Positions 31,264-41,486 of a stretch of 52,453 nucleotides of DNA are shown piece by piece. Below the pieces are notes generated by a model. That model did no database searches, was not told where the DNA came from, and saw only the letters and a program-made list of their open reading frames with translations. This stretch comes from Lachnospiraceae bacterium (lineage in GTDB: Bacteria; Bacillota; Clostridia; Lachnospirales; Lachnospiraceae). Made by a program: the position numbers and the translations under genes. Numbering within the stretch: the first letter of the stretch is position 1; each line of letters starts with the position of its first letter. The stretch is from assembly GCA_022793375.1 (NCBI GenBank), contig JAAWCS010000053.1:1-52453 (forward strand). The letters run 5' to 3'.

Positions 31264-34200
31264 ATGCAATGCCCCCAAAACAACTACGCGCTTGGAATCG
31301 ATATCGGTTCCACAACCGTAAAAATAGCTGTCCTGGATGCCGAAAACCGGCTCCTTTTTTCTGATTACGAACGGCATTATGCCAACATCCAGGAAACCCT
31401 GGCCGGCCTGTTACAAAAAGCCACAACCCAGCTGGGAGACTTCAGCCTCTTCCCTGTCATCACCGGGTCCGGCGGACTGTCCCTGGCCGGTCTTTTAGGC
31501 ATTCCCTTTGTCCAGGAAGTGGTAGCCGTCGCCGCCTCTTTGCAGGACGAGGCGCCGCAGACCGACGTCGCAATCGAGCTGGGCGGGGAGGACGCCAAAA
31601 TCATCTATTTTACCGGCGGCATCGATCAGCGCATGAACGGAATCTGCGCCGGCGGCACCGGCTCCTTCATTGACCAGATGGCGGCCCTTTTGCAGACAGA
31701 TGCCGCCGGTCTTAATCAGTATGCGGCAAATTATAAAGCAATATACCCGATCGCCGCCCGCTGCGGCGTTTTTGCCAAATCGGATATCCAGCCCCTGATC
31801 AACGAGGGCGCCACCAAAGAGGATTTGTCGGCTTCCATTTTCCAGGCCGTCGTCAACCAGACCATCAGCGGTCTGGCCTGCGGCAAACCGATCCGCGGCA
31901 ACGTCGCCTTCTTAGGCGGTCCCCTGCACTTTCTGCCGGAATTAAAAAACGCTTTCATCCGCACGCTGGGGCTGAAGCCGGAGCAGGTCATTGCCCCCGA
32001 ACACTCGCATCTGTTCGCGGCCATCGGCGCGGCCATGAGCGTGCCTGCCGACGCAAGCTCTTTGCCGGCCGGCGAGCTCTATGAAAAACTTGCCAGGGGA
32101 GTCCAGATGCGCTTTGAGGTCAAGCGTCTGGAACCGCTTTTTTCCAACCAGGAAGAGTACAATGCGTTCCACTGCCGCCATGCCAGGCACCGCGTACATA
32201 CCGAAGCCCTTTCCTCCTACAAGGGCAACTGTTATCTGGGCATCGACGCCGGCTCTACCACGACCAAAGCCGCTCTTGTCGGTGAGGACGGCGCTTTGCT
32301 CTACTCGTTTTACAGCAATAATAACGGAAATCCCCTGGCTACTACGCTGCAGGCGATGGCCGAAATCAAGGCTCAGATGCCAAAAGAGGCACGCATCGCC
32401 TATTCCTGCTCCACCGGTTACGGCGAAGCATTGATTAAGGCCGCCTTAATGCTCGATGAAGGCGAGGTAGAGACGATCGCCCATTATTATGCCGCCGCCT
32501 TTTTTGAGCCGGAGGTAGACTGCATCCTCGACATCGGCGGCCAGGACATGAAGTGCATCCATATCCGGGATCACGCCGTGGACAGCGTACAGCTAAACGA
32601 AGCCTGCTCCTCCGGCTGCGGTTCCTTCATCGAGACCTTCGCCGTCTCCTTAGGGTACACGGCCCCGGCCTTTGCCAGGGAAGCTTTGTTTGCCAAAAAT
32701 CCCATTGACCTGGGGACCCGCTGTACCGTATTTATGAATTCCAACGTCAAGCAGGCACAGAAGGAGGGCGCGCAGGTGGCCGATATCTCCGCCGGCCTGG
32801 CCTATTCCGTGATCCGCAACGCATTATATAAGGTAATGAAGATCACCGGCCCCGAGGATCTCGGCAAGCATATCGTGGTCCAGGGCGGGACCTTTTACAA
32901 CGACGCCGTTCTGCGCAGTTTTGAGCGGATCAGCGGCTGTCAGGCCGTCCGCCCCGACATCGCGGGCATCATGGGCGCTTTCGGCGCCGCCTTGATTGCC
33001 AGAGAGCGCTGCCGGCAAAAGCAGACCACAATGCTGCCCCTCGACGACATCCTTCACCTGTCCTACCAGACCAGGATGACGCGATGCCAGGGCTGCGTCA
33101 ACCACTGCCTGCTGACCGTCAACCTCTTTGAAGGCGGCCGCCGCTATATCTCCGGCAACCGCTGTGAAAAAGGGCTGGGCATAGAAGAAAAAAGGACCTC
33201 GGTTCCCAACCTGTTTTCTTACAAACTCGACCGCCTGTTCCACTACGAACCCCTGGACGAATCCCAGGCTCCCCGCGGCACGGTGGGCATCCCGCGCGTC
33301 CTCAACATGTACGAAAATTTCCCTTTTTGGGCCGTATTTTTCCGGGAACTGGGATTTCGGGTGCTTTTGTCTCCCCTCTCCTCCCACAAAATATACGAAA
33401 AGGGCATCGAGTCCATCCCCAGCGAGTCCGAATGCTATCCGGCCAAGCTGGCGCACGGTCATGTGGCCTGGCTGATCGAGCAGGGCATACGCTTTATTTT
33501 CTATCCCTGCATCCCGTATGAGCGCAACGAAACGCCGGCGGCCGCCAACCACTACAACTGTCCGATCGTCACCTCCTATGCGGAAAACATCAAAAATAAC
33601 ATGGAGGAATTGCAGGAGAACCATGTACGTTTCCTGGATCCATTTTTGCCCTTTACCGACGAAGAAACGCTCAAAAAGCAGCTGGTGCGCGTTTTTGCCG
33701 AGGAATTGCAAATCCCCGCCGCAGAGGTTCGCTCCGCCTGCCGGGCTGCCTGGGCCGAACTGGAGCAGGCTCGTCTTGACATTGAGAAAAAGGGTGAGGA
33801 AACCCTCGCTTATATGGAAGAAACCGGCCACGCCGGCATTGTCCTGGCCGGCCGTCCCTACCATATCGATCCGGAGATTAACCATGGCATTCCCGAACTG
33901 ATCGCCTCCTACGGCCTGTGCGTGCTGACCGAGGATTCCGTCTCTCATTTGGCCGAACCCGAACGCCCGCTGATGGCGATGGATCAGTGGATGTACCATT
34001 CCCGGCTCTACCGGGCGGCGGAGTTTACCAAAACCCGCGAAGATCTGAACCTGATCCAGCTCAATTCGTTTGGCTGTGGACTGGACGCCGTCACCACCGA
34101 CCAGGTCGGCGACATTTTGTCCCGCTCCGGCAAGCTCTATACCGTATTAAAAATCGACGAAGTCAGCAACCTGGGCGCGGCGCGCATCCGTATCCGCTCG

Positions 34201-35511
34201 CTGATCTCCGCCCTCGGCCTGCGTACCCGCATCCGCATGGACCGCCGCATCGTAGCGGCCAGCTATCACCGCGCCGAATTTACCGAAGCCATGAAAAAGG
34301 ACTACACGATCCTCTGCCCGCAGATGTCGCCGATCCATTTTTCGATGCTGCGCGCCGCGATCGGCTCCTGCGGCTACCGCATTGAGGTCCTCCAAAGTTC
34401 CAAGCAGACCTCCCTTGACATCGGCTTAAAATACGTCAATAACGATGCCTGCTACCCCTCGCTCATCGTCGTCGGACAGCTGATGGAAGCGCTGCTCTCC
34501 GGCCGTTATAACCTTGACAAGGTTGCTCTCATTATTACCCAGACCGGCGGCGGCTGCCGGGCCTCCAATTATATCGGCTTCATCCGCCGCGCCCTTGAGA
34601 AAGCCGGGATGCCGCAGATTCCCGTCATCTCCCTGAGCGTACAGGGGCTGGAAAACAATTCCGGCTGGACAATGACGCCCAAAATGGTTGTAAAGGCCAT
34701 GCAGGCGATCGTATACGGGGATCTGTTTATGCGCATGCTGTACCGCATGCGGCCTTACGAAATCACGCCCGGTTCGGCCGACGCACTTTTCGATAAATGG
34801 GAGCGGCGCTGCATCGCTTCTTTGGAAGGAAAGGCTTCGCCGGCCCGGTTTAAAAAGAATGTCCGCGCCATGATCCGCGATTTTGACGCATTGCCGATCC
34901 ACGAAGAGCTGAAAAAGCCCCGCGTCGGCATTGTCGGCGAGATTCTTGTCAAGTTCCATTCCGAAGCCAACAACCATCTGGTCGAGCTTTTGGAACGCGA
35001 GGGCGCAGAGGCTGTCATGCCCGATCTGATGGACTTTCTTTTGTACTGCTTCTACAACAGCAATTTTAAGGCCGAGCATCTGGGAATGAAACGTTCCACG
35101 GCCCGCCTGTGCAACATCGGTATTTCCGCCATTGAATTTCTGCGCTCGACCGCCCGCCGCGAGCTGGAAAAGAGCCGTCATTTTACGGCTCCGGCGCGGA
35201 TCCGGCAGCTGGCCGACTATGCCAGGGAATACGTCTCTCTCGGCAACCAAACAGGAGAGGGATGGTTTCTTACGGGGGAAATGCTGGAACTGATCCATTC
35301 CGGGACCCCGAATATCGTATGCACTCAGCCCTTTGCCTGCCTGCCGAACCATATTGTCGGCAAAGGGGTTATCAAGGAACTGCGGGCCGCGTATCCGGAG
35401 GCCAATATCATTGCGGTGGATTACGATCCGGGGGCCAGTGAGGTGAATCAGCTGAATCGGATTAAGTTGATGCTGGCGGTGGCGCAGAAGAAGGTGGGGG
35501 AGATGCAATAA
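31264..35511 (+). CDS. Giant acyl-CoA dehydratase activase-related protein (two BadF/HgdC ATPase domains, DUF2229 and HgdB-like part)
   Basis: 1,415 residues. Two ASKHA ATPase activase domains start at residue ~9 ([14 protein letters not shown]) and ~324 ([14 protein letters not shown]). Each keeps cysteines for the inter-subunit [4Fe-4S] cluster: C128 and C167 in the first, C448 and C487 in the second. C608, C611, C615 and C634 (CQGCVNHC...RCEKG) form another likely cluster site. Then come the DUF2229-type region ([20 protein letters not shown]) and a C-terminal part resembling dehydratase subunits ([17 protein letters not shown]). ATP-driven electron transfer is the family's known chemistry; this fused class has no clear assigned substrate. 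The ATG at 31264 follows AAAGGG. No separate dehydratase genes adjoin it. Confidence 0.93.
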   Translation: MQCPQNNYALGIDIGSTTVKIAVLDAENRLLFSDYERHYANIQETLAGLLQKATTQLGDFSLFPVITGSGGLSLAGLLGIPFVQEVVAVAASLQDEAPQTDVAIELGGEDAKIIYFTGGIDQRMNGICAGGTGSFIDQMAALLQTDAAGLNQYAANYKAIYPIAARCGVFAKSDIQPLINEGATKEDLSASIFQAVVNQTISGLACGKPIRGNVAFLGGPLHFLPELKNAFIRTLGLKPEQVIAPEHSHLFAAIGAAMSVPADASSLPAGELYEKLARGVQMRFEVKRLEPLFSNQEEYNAFHCRHARHRVHTEALSSYKGNCYLGIDAGSTTTKAALVGEDGALLYSFYSNNNGNPLATTLQAMAEIKAQMPKEARIAYSCSTGYGEALIKAALMLDEGEVETIAHYYAAAFFEPEVDCILDIGGQDMKCIHIRDHAVDSVQLNEACSSGCGSFIETFAVSLGYTAPAFAREALFAKNPIDLGTRCTVFMNSNVKQAQKEGAQVADISAGLAYSVIRNALYKVMKITGPEDLGKHIVVQGGTFYNDAVLRSFERISGCQAVRPDIAGIMGAFGAALIARERCRQKQTTMLPLDDILHLSYQTRMTRCQGCVNHCLLTVNLFEGGRRYISGNRCEKGLGIEEKRTSVPNLFSYKLDRLFHYEPLDESQAPRGTVGIPRVLNMYENFPFWAVFFRELGFRVLLSPLSSHKIYEKGIESIPSESECYPAKLAHGHVAWLIEQGIRFIFYPCIPYERNETPAAANHYNCPIVTSYAENIKNNMEELQENHVRFLDPFLPFTDEETLKKQLVRVFAEELQIPAAEVRSACRAAWAELEQARLDIEKKGEETLAYMEETGHAGIVLAGRPYHIDPEINHGIPELIASYGLCVLTEDSVSHLAEPERPLMAMDQWMYHSRLYRAAEFTKTREDLNLIQLNSFGCGLDAVTTDQVGDILSRSGKLYTVLKIDEVSNLGAARIRIRSLISALGLRTRIRMDRRIVAASYHRAEFTEAMKKDYTILCPQMSPIHFSMLRAAIGSCGYRIEVLQSSKQTSLDIGLKYVNNDACYPSLIVVGQLMEALLSGRYNLDKVALIITQTGGGCRASNYIGFIRRALEKAGMPQIPVISLSVQGLENNSGWTMTPKMVVKAMQAIVYGDLFMRMLYRMRPYEITPGSADALFDKWERRCIASLEGKASPARFKKNVRAMIRDFDALPIHEELKKPRVGIVGEILVKFHSEANNHLVELLEREGAEAVMPDLMDFLLYCFYNSNFKAEHLGMKRSTARLCNIGISAIEFLRSTARRELEKSRHFTAPARIRQLADYAREYVSLGNQTGEGWFLTGEMLELIHSGTPNIVCTQPFACLPNHIVGKGVIKELRAAYPEANIIAVDYDPGASEVNQLNRIKLMLAVAQKKVGEMQ

Positions 35512-35536
35512 AGGGGACGCCAACCGCCCCCGGGGC

Positions 35537-36520
35537 TTAGCCGGATATGGTTACGTAGCCGACGGTGCCGCGGAAGGCGGTATCGAATATGTGTTGGGGG
35601 ATTGTTTCGGTGAGCATGATGTCATTGGTGAAGTGCAGGTGGCCGCTGAATACGGCGGATACCGGGCTGTCGGCGGCGTACAAAAGGTCGAGCATCTTTT
35701 TTACGTTGTCGGTCGTTTGGTAGAGGGTGTCCTGGTAGCCCCACAGCAGAACCAGGTCCTGCCAGGATTCTTGCGATGCCTGGCGCAGACTGTTGTCGAC
35801 CAGGGAGTCGTAGGGGACGTGGTTGGCAAGGACGATGGGTTTTTTTAGGGCGAAGAGACGGGTTAGTTCTTCGAGGGCGCTGTCGGAGAGCGGGCTTGTG
35901 CTTTTGCTGATTCCGACTAACAGAACTTCGCCTAAGTCCAGGCTGAACAGATCGGCGTCGCTGTCGAGCAGGCGCTGGGCGCGGTCAGCAAGTTCCTGGG
36001 AGAAGGCGGCGTTGTAGCTGTCGCTGTAGTCGTGGTCGGAGCGCAGATACATAAGGGGGGCCGTAAGCTTTTCACAGCCGGCGCGCAGGCAGGCAAAGTT
36101 GGCGTGCGAAAAGTAGTCGAGCATATCGCCGTTCAGGACAATGGCATCGACGGTGAGCTGGTTTAATGTTTCTACGATTGTATCCCACAGGATATGCGCT
36201 TTGGTGCCGTTTGCATCGATATGTCCCTTTTCACAGCGGTCCATAACGGTCTGCATGTCCTCCTCCCGTACTTCTTCGTTGGGGATTGTGATGTGCAGGT
36301 CATTTAAGAATACCAGGCGGTATTCGTTTTGCAGGCCGGCGATTGTTACGGACTGCCGGTCTACGGTGAAGCCGGCTTTGGAAAGCGTCTTTACGTCCTG
36401 GTCCGAGGCGGACGTAAAAAAAGTCCCGGCACGGTCACAGCCGGAAAACAGGGAGACCGCCGACAGGCTAGCGGCTCCGGCGATCGTTGCTTTTATAAAG
36501 TCTCGGCGCGTTAAGTTCAT
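35537..36520 (-). CDS. Tat-type secreted metallophosphoesterase, probable lipoprotein
   Basis: A 327-residue calcineurin-like phosphoesterase. It begins MNLTRRDFIKATIAG, a twin-arginine signal, and then LFSGC, a lipobox-like cysteine. Metal-binding motifs are VFLNDLHI (Asp, His), VLNGDML (GD), RSDHDYS (a variant of GNHE), ANHVPYD and FSGHLHF. The GNHE change to SDHD is unusual. The start overlaps the upstream hydrolase stop as ATGA, so translation is coupled. Its base composition differs from neighbours, since the coding strand is C-rich whereas other minus-strand genes are G-rich. Confidence 0.88.
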   Translation of the reverse strand: MNLTRRDFIKATIAGAASLSAVSLFSGCDRAGTFFTSASDQDVKTLSKAGFTVDRQSVTIAGLQNEYRLVFLNDLHITIPNEEVREEDMQTVMDRCEKGHIDANGTKAHILWDTIVETLNQLTVDAIVLNGDMLDYFSHANFACLRAGCEKLTAPLMYLRSDHDYSDSYNAAFSQELADRAQRLLDSDADLFSLDLGEVLLVGISKSTSPLSDSALEELTRLFALKKPIVLANHVPYDSLVDNSLRQASQESWQDLVLLWGYQDTLYQTTDNVKKMLDLLYAADSPVSAVFSGHLHFTNDIMLTETIPQHIFDTAFRGTVGYVTISG

Positions 36521-37122
36521 TCTCTTCTCCTATCGTCTGTCAGATCAGCGGCCGGGTCGCTTTGCGCAAGAAGGGCTTCCCGCTCCCGCCAGTCGGGCAT
36601 ATGCCGTTCTACAAAGGCGTAAAACTGACGGCCGTGATTGGGGTGCAGAAAGTGGGCCAATTCATGGAGCACGACGTACTCGGCGGCCGGCTTTGGCACT
36701 TTTGTCAGGATCGCGTTCAGCGTAATCCGGCCGCGGTTTACGCTGCAGCTGCCGTAGCGGGTCCGCATGGCCCGCACGGTCACATGCGGCCTTGCCACGC
36801 CGTGGGCTTTCACGATCGGGTACAGCTTGTCTACGATCGGCTGCAAATACGAAAGCGCCTCCCGGCGCTCTTCCTTTGTCAGGGGCGGCTGTTTGTCCGG
36901 GCGTTTTTGCGTTTTCATCTGTTCCGACTGCCGGGCAAGCCAGTCGCCCCGCTGACTGAGGAATTGCTTCAGCAGCAGCGGGTCGACGCCGACGGGCGCC
37001 GACAGACGGATTTCCCCGCCAGGCAGCACCCGCAGACGGATGTAACGCATTTTTTTGTAGGTCAGCCGGACCGAATACCGGCGGCCGTTGATCGGAATTT
37101 CCCAAATCTGCGACTTTTCCAT
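36517..37122 (-). CDS. M48-like metal-dependent hydrolase (YgjP/DUF45 family)
   Basis: A 201-residue predicted zinc metallopeptidase. The active site is HELAHFLHPNHGRQFY (HExxH plus a third His four residues on), after RYGSCSVNRGRITLN, the conserved signature of this family. It is soluble, with no signal. The function of the family is not well defined. The start follows the uppP stop by four bases with no clear ribosome-binding site, so it probably depends on coupling. The C-terminal 20 bases overlap the phosphoesterase start. Confidence 0.88.
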   Translation of the reverse strand: MEKSQIWEIPINGRRYSVRLTYKKMRYIRLRVLPGGEIRLSAPVGVDPLLLKQFLSQRGDWLARQSEQMKTQKRPDKQPPLTKEERREALSYLQPIVDKLYPIVKAHGVARPHVTVRAMRTRYGSCSVNRGRITLNAILTKVPKPAAEYVVLHELAHFLHPNHGRQFYAFVERHMPDWREREALLAQSDPAADLTDDRRRE

Positions 37123-37126
37123 TGTT

Positions 37127-37990
37127 TTACGCAGCCGGCGCCACCGGCATATTTACAAATATCTGCATCAGGAAATAGGCCAGTACAAGAAGGCCCAGCG
37201 CAATCCGATAGTAGCCAAACGCTTTAAAGTCATGCCGTTTGATATAGCTCATCAGGAAGCGGATCGCGATCAGTGCCACGATGAAAGCCGACACCACGCC
37301 GCCTGCCAGGATCCATATCTCCGTATCGGCCAGGGTATTTCCGTTGAGGACAAATTTTACAAGCTTTAAGCCGCTCGCGCCGAACATAATCGGAATCGAG
37401 AGAAAGAAAGAAAATTCCGCCGCCGCCACGCGGGATACGCCCAACAGCATGGCGCCTAAGATCGTTACGCCGGAACGCGAGGTGCCGGGCACCATCGCCA
37501 GAATCTGGAACAGGCCAATCATCACGGCGCCCACGTAGGACAGCTGGGCGACAGTCTGCACCGAAAAACTGCGCTTGCGGTTCTTCGTCTCCAGCACAAT
37601 AAACAAAAGCCCGTACAAAATCAGCATCGCCGCTACCACATAGGCATTATAAAAGTGCTCATCCATCCAGTCGTCAAACAAAAAGCCGAACACGGCGGCC
37701 GGAATGCAGCCGATCACGACCTTGCCCCAAATGGCCCAGGTCTGCCGCTTTTGTTTCTGCGATTTGCGGGGAGCAAACGGATTCAGCTTGTTGAAATAGA
37801 CCACGACCACGGCCAGGATCGCTCCCAGCTGCACGACCACGTCAAACATCTCCATAAATGCTTCCGACGCATTCATCGGCAAAAATTCTTCCAGCAAAAG
37901 CAGATGGCCGGTGCTGCTGATCGGCAGAAACTCCGTGACCCCTTCCACGATGCCATACAGTATTGATTTTAAAAGCTCTATTATCTCCAT
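37127..37990 (-). CDS. uppP: Undecaprenyl-diphosphatase
   Basis: A 287-residue polytopic enzyme (BacA/UppP family) that dephosphorylates undecaprenyl diphosphate, recycling the wall lipid carrier and giving bacitracin tolerance. It shows [14 protein letters not shown] (residues ~17-30) and [12 protein letters not shown] (~165-176), the two catalytic motifs, with about eight membrane helices. The start follows GGAGGG. It is in a run with ung upstream and the M48-like gene downstream. Confidence 0.96.
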   Translation of the reverse strand: MEIIELLKSILYGIVEGVTEFLPISSTGHLLLLEEFLPMNASEAFMEMFDVVVQLGAILAVVVVYFNKLNPFAPRKSQKQKRQTWAIWGKVVIGCIPAAVFGFLFDDWMDEHFYNAYVVAAMLILYGLLFIVLETKNRKRSFSVQTVAQLSYVGAVMIGLFQILAMVPGTSRSGVTILGAMLLGVSRVAAAEFSFFLSIPIMFGASGLKLVKFVLNGNTLADTEIWILAGGVVSAFIVALIAIRFLMSYIKRHDFKAFGYYRIALGLLVLAYFLMQIFVNMPVAPAA

Positions 37991-38092
37991 TCTACCCTCC
38001 GAATCCTTCTGTAAACCTGCTCTTGTTCCCGATCTGCCGCTTTATCGGCCGCGGATCCTGACTCTTTATTTCCTATGCGCAAACTCTTTGTC

Positions 38093-38767
38093 TTATACGT
38101 CCTCAATCTGCCAGTCGATCGGCGCGATGCCCCGCTCCTCCAAAAAGGCGTTCGTCTTGCTGAACGGCCGGCTGCCAAAAAAGCCGCTGCCAGCCGACAA
38201 CGGGCTTGGATGCGCCGCCTCCAGCACCAAATGGGCCGGGTTCGTCAGCATAGACTTCTTCATCCGCGCCGGGCGTCCCCATAAGATAAAGACCAGCGGC
38301 CGGTCCACCTCGTTCAAAATCCGGATCGCCGCATCGGTAAATTCCTCCCAGCCGATTCCACGGTGCGAGTTGGCCTGGTGGGCGCGCACGGTCAGCACCG
38401 TATTGAGAAGCAGCACGCCCTGCCTGGCCCATTTGACCAGACAGCCGTTATTGGGAATCCGGCAGCCTATATCGTCCTGCAGTTCCTTGTAAATATTGAC
38501 TAAAGACGGCGGAACCGCCACCTCCGGCTTGACGGAAAAGCAAAGGCCGTGGGCCTGGCCGACATTGTGGTACGGATCCTGCCCCAGAATCACGACTTTC
38601 ACCTCCGACAGCGGCGTAAATTCAAAGGCATTGAAAATATCGTCCACCGCCGGAAAAATCTGCCGGGTCTCGTATTCGCTCTTAATCGTCTGATACAGCT
38701 TCGCATAGTACGGCTTCTTAAACTCCGGCGACAGAGGTTTCAGCCAGTCATTCGTAATCGCTCCCAT
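38093..38767 (-). CDS. ung: Uracil-DNA glycosylase
   Basis: A 224-residue family 1 enzyme that excises uracil from DNA in base-excision repair. The catalytic water-activating motif VILGQDPYH, the uracil-binding region GLCFSV, NTVLTVRAHQANSH and the DNA-intercalation loop HPSPLSAGSGFFG are all present. The length is normal. The gap to the hisF stop is 12 bases. Confidence 0.96.
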   Translation of the reverse strand: MGAITNDWLKPLSPEFKKPYYAKLYQTIKSEYETRQIFPAVDDIFNAFEFTPLSEVKVVILGQDPYHNVGQAHGLCFSVKPEVAVPPSLVNIYKELQDDIGCRIPNNGCLVKWARQGVLLLNTVLTVRAHQANSHRGIGWEEFTDAAIRILNEVDRPLVFILWGRPARMKKSMLTNPAHLVLEAAHPSPLSAGSGFFGSRPFSKTNAFLEERGIAPIDWQIEDV

Positions 38768-38779
38768 GTTTTCCTCTCC

Positions 38780-39541
38780 TCAAATCCTCACAGCCACGCC
38801 TCTGTCCGCCAGATAGCGCTTCAAATCCATAATCTCCAGTTCTTTATAGTGAAAGAGCGACGCGGCCAGCGCAGCGTCCGCTTTTCCTTTCGTTAGTGTA
38901 TCGTAAAAGTGCTCTTTTGTCCCCGCGCCGCCGGATGCGATCACCGGGATGGAAACCGTCTCCGCCGTCTGGCGCGTCAGCTCGTTGTCGTAGCCGGCTT
39001 TTGTCCCGTCGCAGTCCATACTCGTTAGAAGGATTTCCCCGGCGCCCCGGCGTTCGGCCTCGGCCGCCCACTCCACGGCGTCCAGTCCTGTGTCGATACG
39101 GCCGCCGTTTTTATAGACATTCCAGCCGCTTCCGTCCGCACGGCGCTTGGCGTCGATCGCCACGACGACGCACTGGCTGCCGAATTTTTCCGCCGCATCG
39201 CTGATCAGGCGCGGCGTCGTGATCGCCGAAGAATTGATCGATATCTTGTCGGCCCCCTCCCGCAAAAGCGCCCGAAAATCGTCCACCGTGCGGATGCCGC
39301 CGCCGACCGTAAAGGGGATAAACACCTTCTCCGCCACCCGGCGCACCATCTCCGTCACCGTGGCCCGGGCCTCCGAAGAAGCCGTGATATCGAGAAAGAC
39401 CACCTCGTCGGCCCCCGCCCTGTCGTATGCCGCCGCGATTTCCACCGGGTCGCCCGCGTCCCGCAGATTGACAAAGTTCACACCCTTTACCACCCGTCCG
39501 CCCGTCACGTCCAGGCAGGGAATAATCCGTTTTGTATGCAT
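38780..39541 (-). CDS. hisF: Imidazole glycerol-phosphate synthase, cyclase subunit
   Basis: A 253-residue (beta/alpha)8 barrel that uses ammonia from HisH to form imidazole glycerol phosphate and AICAR in histidine synthesis. It begins [23 protein letters not shown], with catalytic Asp in CLDV and a second Asp in [22 protein letters not shown] and [12 protein letters not shown] are phosphate-binding loops. The ATG at 39539-39541 follows AAGGGGAA; the frame runs further, to 39607, without a site. A possible extended -10 (TGGTATGAT) lies in the 136-base gap before it. Confidence 0.96.
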   Translation of the reverse strand: MHTKRIIPCLDVTGGRVVKGVNFVNLRDAGDPVEIAAAYDRAGADEVVFLDITASSEARATVTEMVRRVAEKVFIPFTVGGGIRTVDDFRALLREGADKISINSSAITTPRLISDAAEKFGSQCVVVAIDAKRRADGSGWNVYKNGGRIDTGLDAVEWAAEAERRGAGEILLTSMDCDGTKAGYDNELTRQTAETVSIPVIASGGAGTKEHFYDTLTKGKADAALAASLFHYKELEIMDLKRYLADRGVAVRI

Positions 39542-39677
39542 AGCATTCCCCTTTTTCGATGCTCCAACACAGCCGGCCGAATAAAAAACGGCGTTCTCTG
39601 TTATCATACCAGCCGCAGTCCCAAAAAACTACCGACAATTTTCTTACAATCTTTTGCTTACGGTTCACCGCGGACGA

Positions 39678-40289
39678 TCAGCCCGGCAGTTCTATAAAGT
39701 TTCGTAAAATCTGCAGACCCACACGGCTGCTTTTCTCCGGGTGGAACTGACAGGCAAAGACATTGCCTGCTTCCACCGAAGCGTGGATGTGCACACCGTA
39801 ATCGGTCGTCGCCGCCACAATCTCTTCGTTTGCTGCCTGCAGGTAATAGGAGTGTACAAAATATACGTAAGACCCCTCCCCGACGCCCTTAAACAGCCGC
39901 GCCTGCGGCCGTATCTCCAGGGAATTCCAGCCGATATGAGGAATCTTTAAGTCCGGGCCGGCCGGAATCCGCCGAATCTGTCCCTTCAAAAGCCCCAGGC
40001 CGGATATCCCCGGGCTCTCCTCGCTGCTCTCAAACAAAAGCTGCAGCCCCAGGCAGATCCCCAGAAAAGGGGTCCCTTTCGCGGCCGCCTCACGGATTGG
40101 TTCCTCCAGCCCGTATCCGCGGATCTGCCGCATGGCCTCGCCAAAGGCTCCCACGCCCGGCAGGATCACCCGGTCCGCCCTGCAAATCGTCTGCGCATCC
40201 CGCGTCGCCACCGGCGTATCTCCCAAGGAAATAAGCGCCTTCTCCACACTTTTCAGATTGCCCGCATCATAATCAATAATCGCCGTCAT
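39678..40289 (-). CDS. hisH: Imidazole glycerol-phosphate synthase, glutaminase subunit
   Basis: A 203-residue class I glutamine amidotransferase that supplies ammonia to HisF. The nucleophile Cys is in GICLGLQLLF, and the His-Glu pair in FACQFHPEKS; DYDAGNLKSV opens the protein. The ATG at 40287-40289 follows AGAGGGA; a longer frame to 40400 lies in its own promoter. The gene is the first of the hisH-hisF-ung-uppP-M48-phosphoesterase run. No other his genes are in the window. Confidence 0.95.
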   Translation of the reverse strand: MTAIIDYDAGNLKSVEKALISLGDTPVATRDAQTICRADRVILPGVGAFGEAMRQIRGYGLEEPIREAAAKGTPFLGICLGLQLLFESSEESPGISGLGLLKGQIRRIPAGPDLKIPHIGWNSLEIRPQARLFKGVGEGSYVYFVHSYYLQAANEEIVAATTDYGVHIHASVEAGNVFACQFHPEKSSRVGLQILRNFIELPG

Positions 40290-40371
40290 CGGTTCCCTCT
40301 TGCTGTGTTCTTGTCTGCCTGCGTTTCCCGGCCGCCGTCTTTCCTCTGCAAAAACGGCCGTCAATGTTCTT

Positions 40372-40400
40372 ATTATACACCTCTCCGCCGGCAAAGACAA
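40372..40400 (-). promoter_or_regulatory. Promoter of the hisH operon
   Basis: Minus-strand TTGTCT (40395-40400), a 17-base spacer and a perfect TATAAT (40372-40377). Confidence 0.75.
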
Positions 40401-40417
40401 TCGGTTTTTACCTTCTC

Positions 40418-40446
40418 TTGCGCTTCTCCCCGCCGTATGCTAAAAT
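40418..40446 (+). promoter_or_regulatory. Promoter of the trmH-like gene
   Basis: TTGCGC (40418-40423), a 17-base spacer and TAAAAT (40441-40446), with an extended TGC just before the -10. Confidence 0.6.
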
Positions 40447-40455
40447 TCTCATACA

Positions 40456-40516
40456 TTCGTTCACAGCGAACGGGTACGCCGGGACGCCGGGCGCAGGCGC
40501 ATGCCTGAAATGCCCT
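40456..40516 (+). repeat. Hairpin leader of the trmH-like gene with GC-rich leader repeat
   Basis: CGTTC-ACAGC-GAACG forms a first hairpin (40458-40472). Next comes GGGCGCAGG...ATGCCTGAAATGC (40477-40516), which folds (CAGGC-GCAT-GCCTG) and shares TGCCTG-AATGC and the preceding GCGCAG with the thiE leader copy. Confidence 0.4.
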
Positions 40517-40549
40517 GCGGTCACGGACAAACGAACAAAGGAGACCCTT

Positions 40550-41365
40550 ATGCCAAACATCCTTCCCATCACGGATTTTTGTATCCCGGAACTGGACCCC
40601 TACGCGCGTCTTACCGAGCCGCAGCTTCTCCACTGCTATGAACCGCAAGAAGGGCTCTTTATTGCCGAAAGCCCGAAGGTCATCGAGCGGGCTCTCGATG
40701 CAGGATACGTTCCCGTTTCTTTCCTGGCCGAAGAAGGACAGCTGGCCGGCCCGGCCGCACGGCTGTTGGCAGGCTGTAGCGATATCCCTGTCTACACGGC
40801 CGGCGCCGGCCTTCTCTCGCAGCTCACCGGATTCACACTTACCCGCGGCCTGCTGTGCGCCATGCGCCGCCGGCCGCTCCCCGCTGTCCAAAAGCTCTGC
40901 GCCGACGCCCGGCGCATCGCCGTACTGGAGCGCGTCATGAATCCGACCAACGCCGGAGCCATCTTCCGCTCGGCCGCCGCCCTGGGGATTGACGCCGTCC
41001 TCCTGACCCCCTCCTGTACGGACCCCCTGTACCGCCGCGCCATCCGGGTCAGCATGGGGACGGTCTTTCAGATTCCCTGGACCTTCCTTGACCAGAAGAC
41101 GCCCGTCCCCGCCTTAAAAGAACTGGGCTTTCGGACCGCTGCCATGGCCCTTGATCTGCGGGCCGTCCCCATCGACGATCCCCGGCTAAAGACGATCGAC
41201 AAGCTGGCGATCCTCCTCGGTTCGGAGGGCGACGGACTGGCGGCGGACACCATTGCCGCCAGCGATTACACGGTACGCATCCCCATGGCCCATGGGGTAG
41301 ACTCCCTCAACGTAGCGGCCGCCAGCGCCGTCGCCTTCTGGCAGCTTTGTCGTCCCCGGGAATAA
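40550..41365 (+). CDS. TrmH/SpoU-type RNA 2'-O-methyltransferase
   Basis: A 271-residue SPOUT enzyme. The N-terminal substrate-binding region is followed by the knotted domain with the three SpoU motifs: ERVMNPTNAGAIFRSAAALGI (motif 1), LAILLGSEGDGLA (motif 2) and RIPMAHGVDSLNVAAASAVAFWQ (motif 3). The target could be 23S rRNA or tRNA; the sequence does not say. The ATG at 40550 follows AAAGGAG; the frame extends to 40364 without support. A bidirectional terminator follows at 41378. Confidence 0.93.
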   Translation: MPNILPITDFCIPELDPYARLTEPQLLHCYEPQEGLFIAESPKVIERALDAGYVPVSFLAEEGQLAGPAARLLAGCSDIPVYTAGAGLLSQLTGFTLTRGLLCAMRRRPLPAVQKLCADARRIAVLERVMNPTNAGAIFRSAAALGIDAVLLTPSCTDPLYRRAIRVSMGTVFQIPWTFLDQKTPVPALKELGFRTAAMALDLRAVPIDDPRLKTIDKLAILLGSEGDGLAADTIAASDYTVRIPMAHGVDSLNVAAASAVAFWQLCRPRE

Positions 41366-41377
41366 TATCCGCACTGC

Positions 41378-41426
41378 AAAAGGCGTCCCGCCCGTTTTTG
41401 CCTGCCAGACCGGGGAGACGCCTTTT
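41378..41426. terminator. Bidirectional terminator between the trmH-like and ankyrin genes
   Basis: AAAAGGCGTC (41378-41387) pairs with GACGCCTTTT (41417-41426). The T runs at both ends are part of the stem, so it can act on both converging transcripts. Confidence 0.75.
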
Positions 41427-41486
41427 AACAACCGTCTTATAAAGATATGTAATCCGCCGCTTTCAAGGCAGCCGAACCGCTTTTCC

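Noticed and set aside
35512..35536. Intrinsic terminator between the activase and phosphoesterase genes
   Set aside because: The 25-base convergent gap is GC-rich but shows no proper stem followed by a T run.
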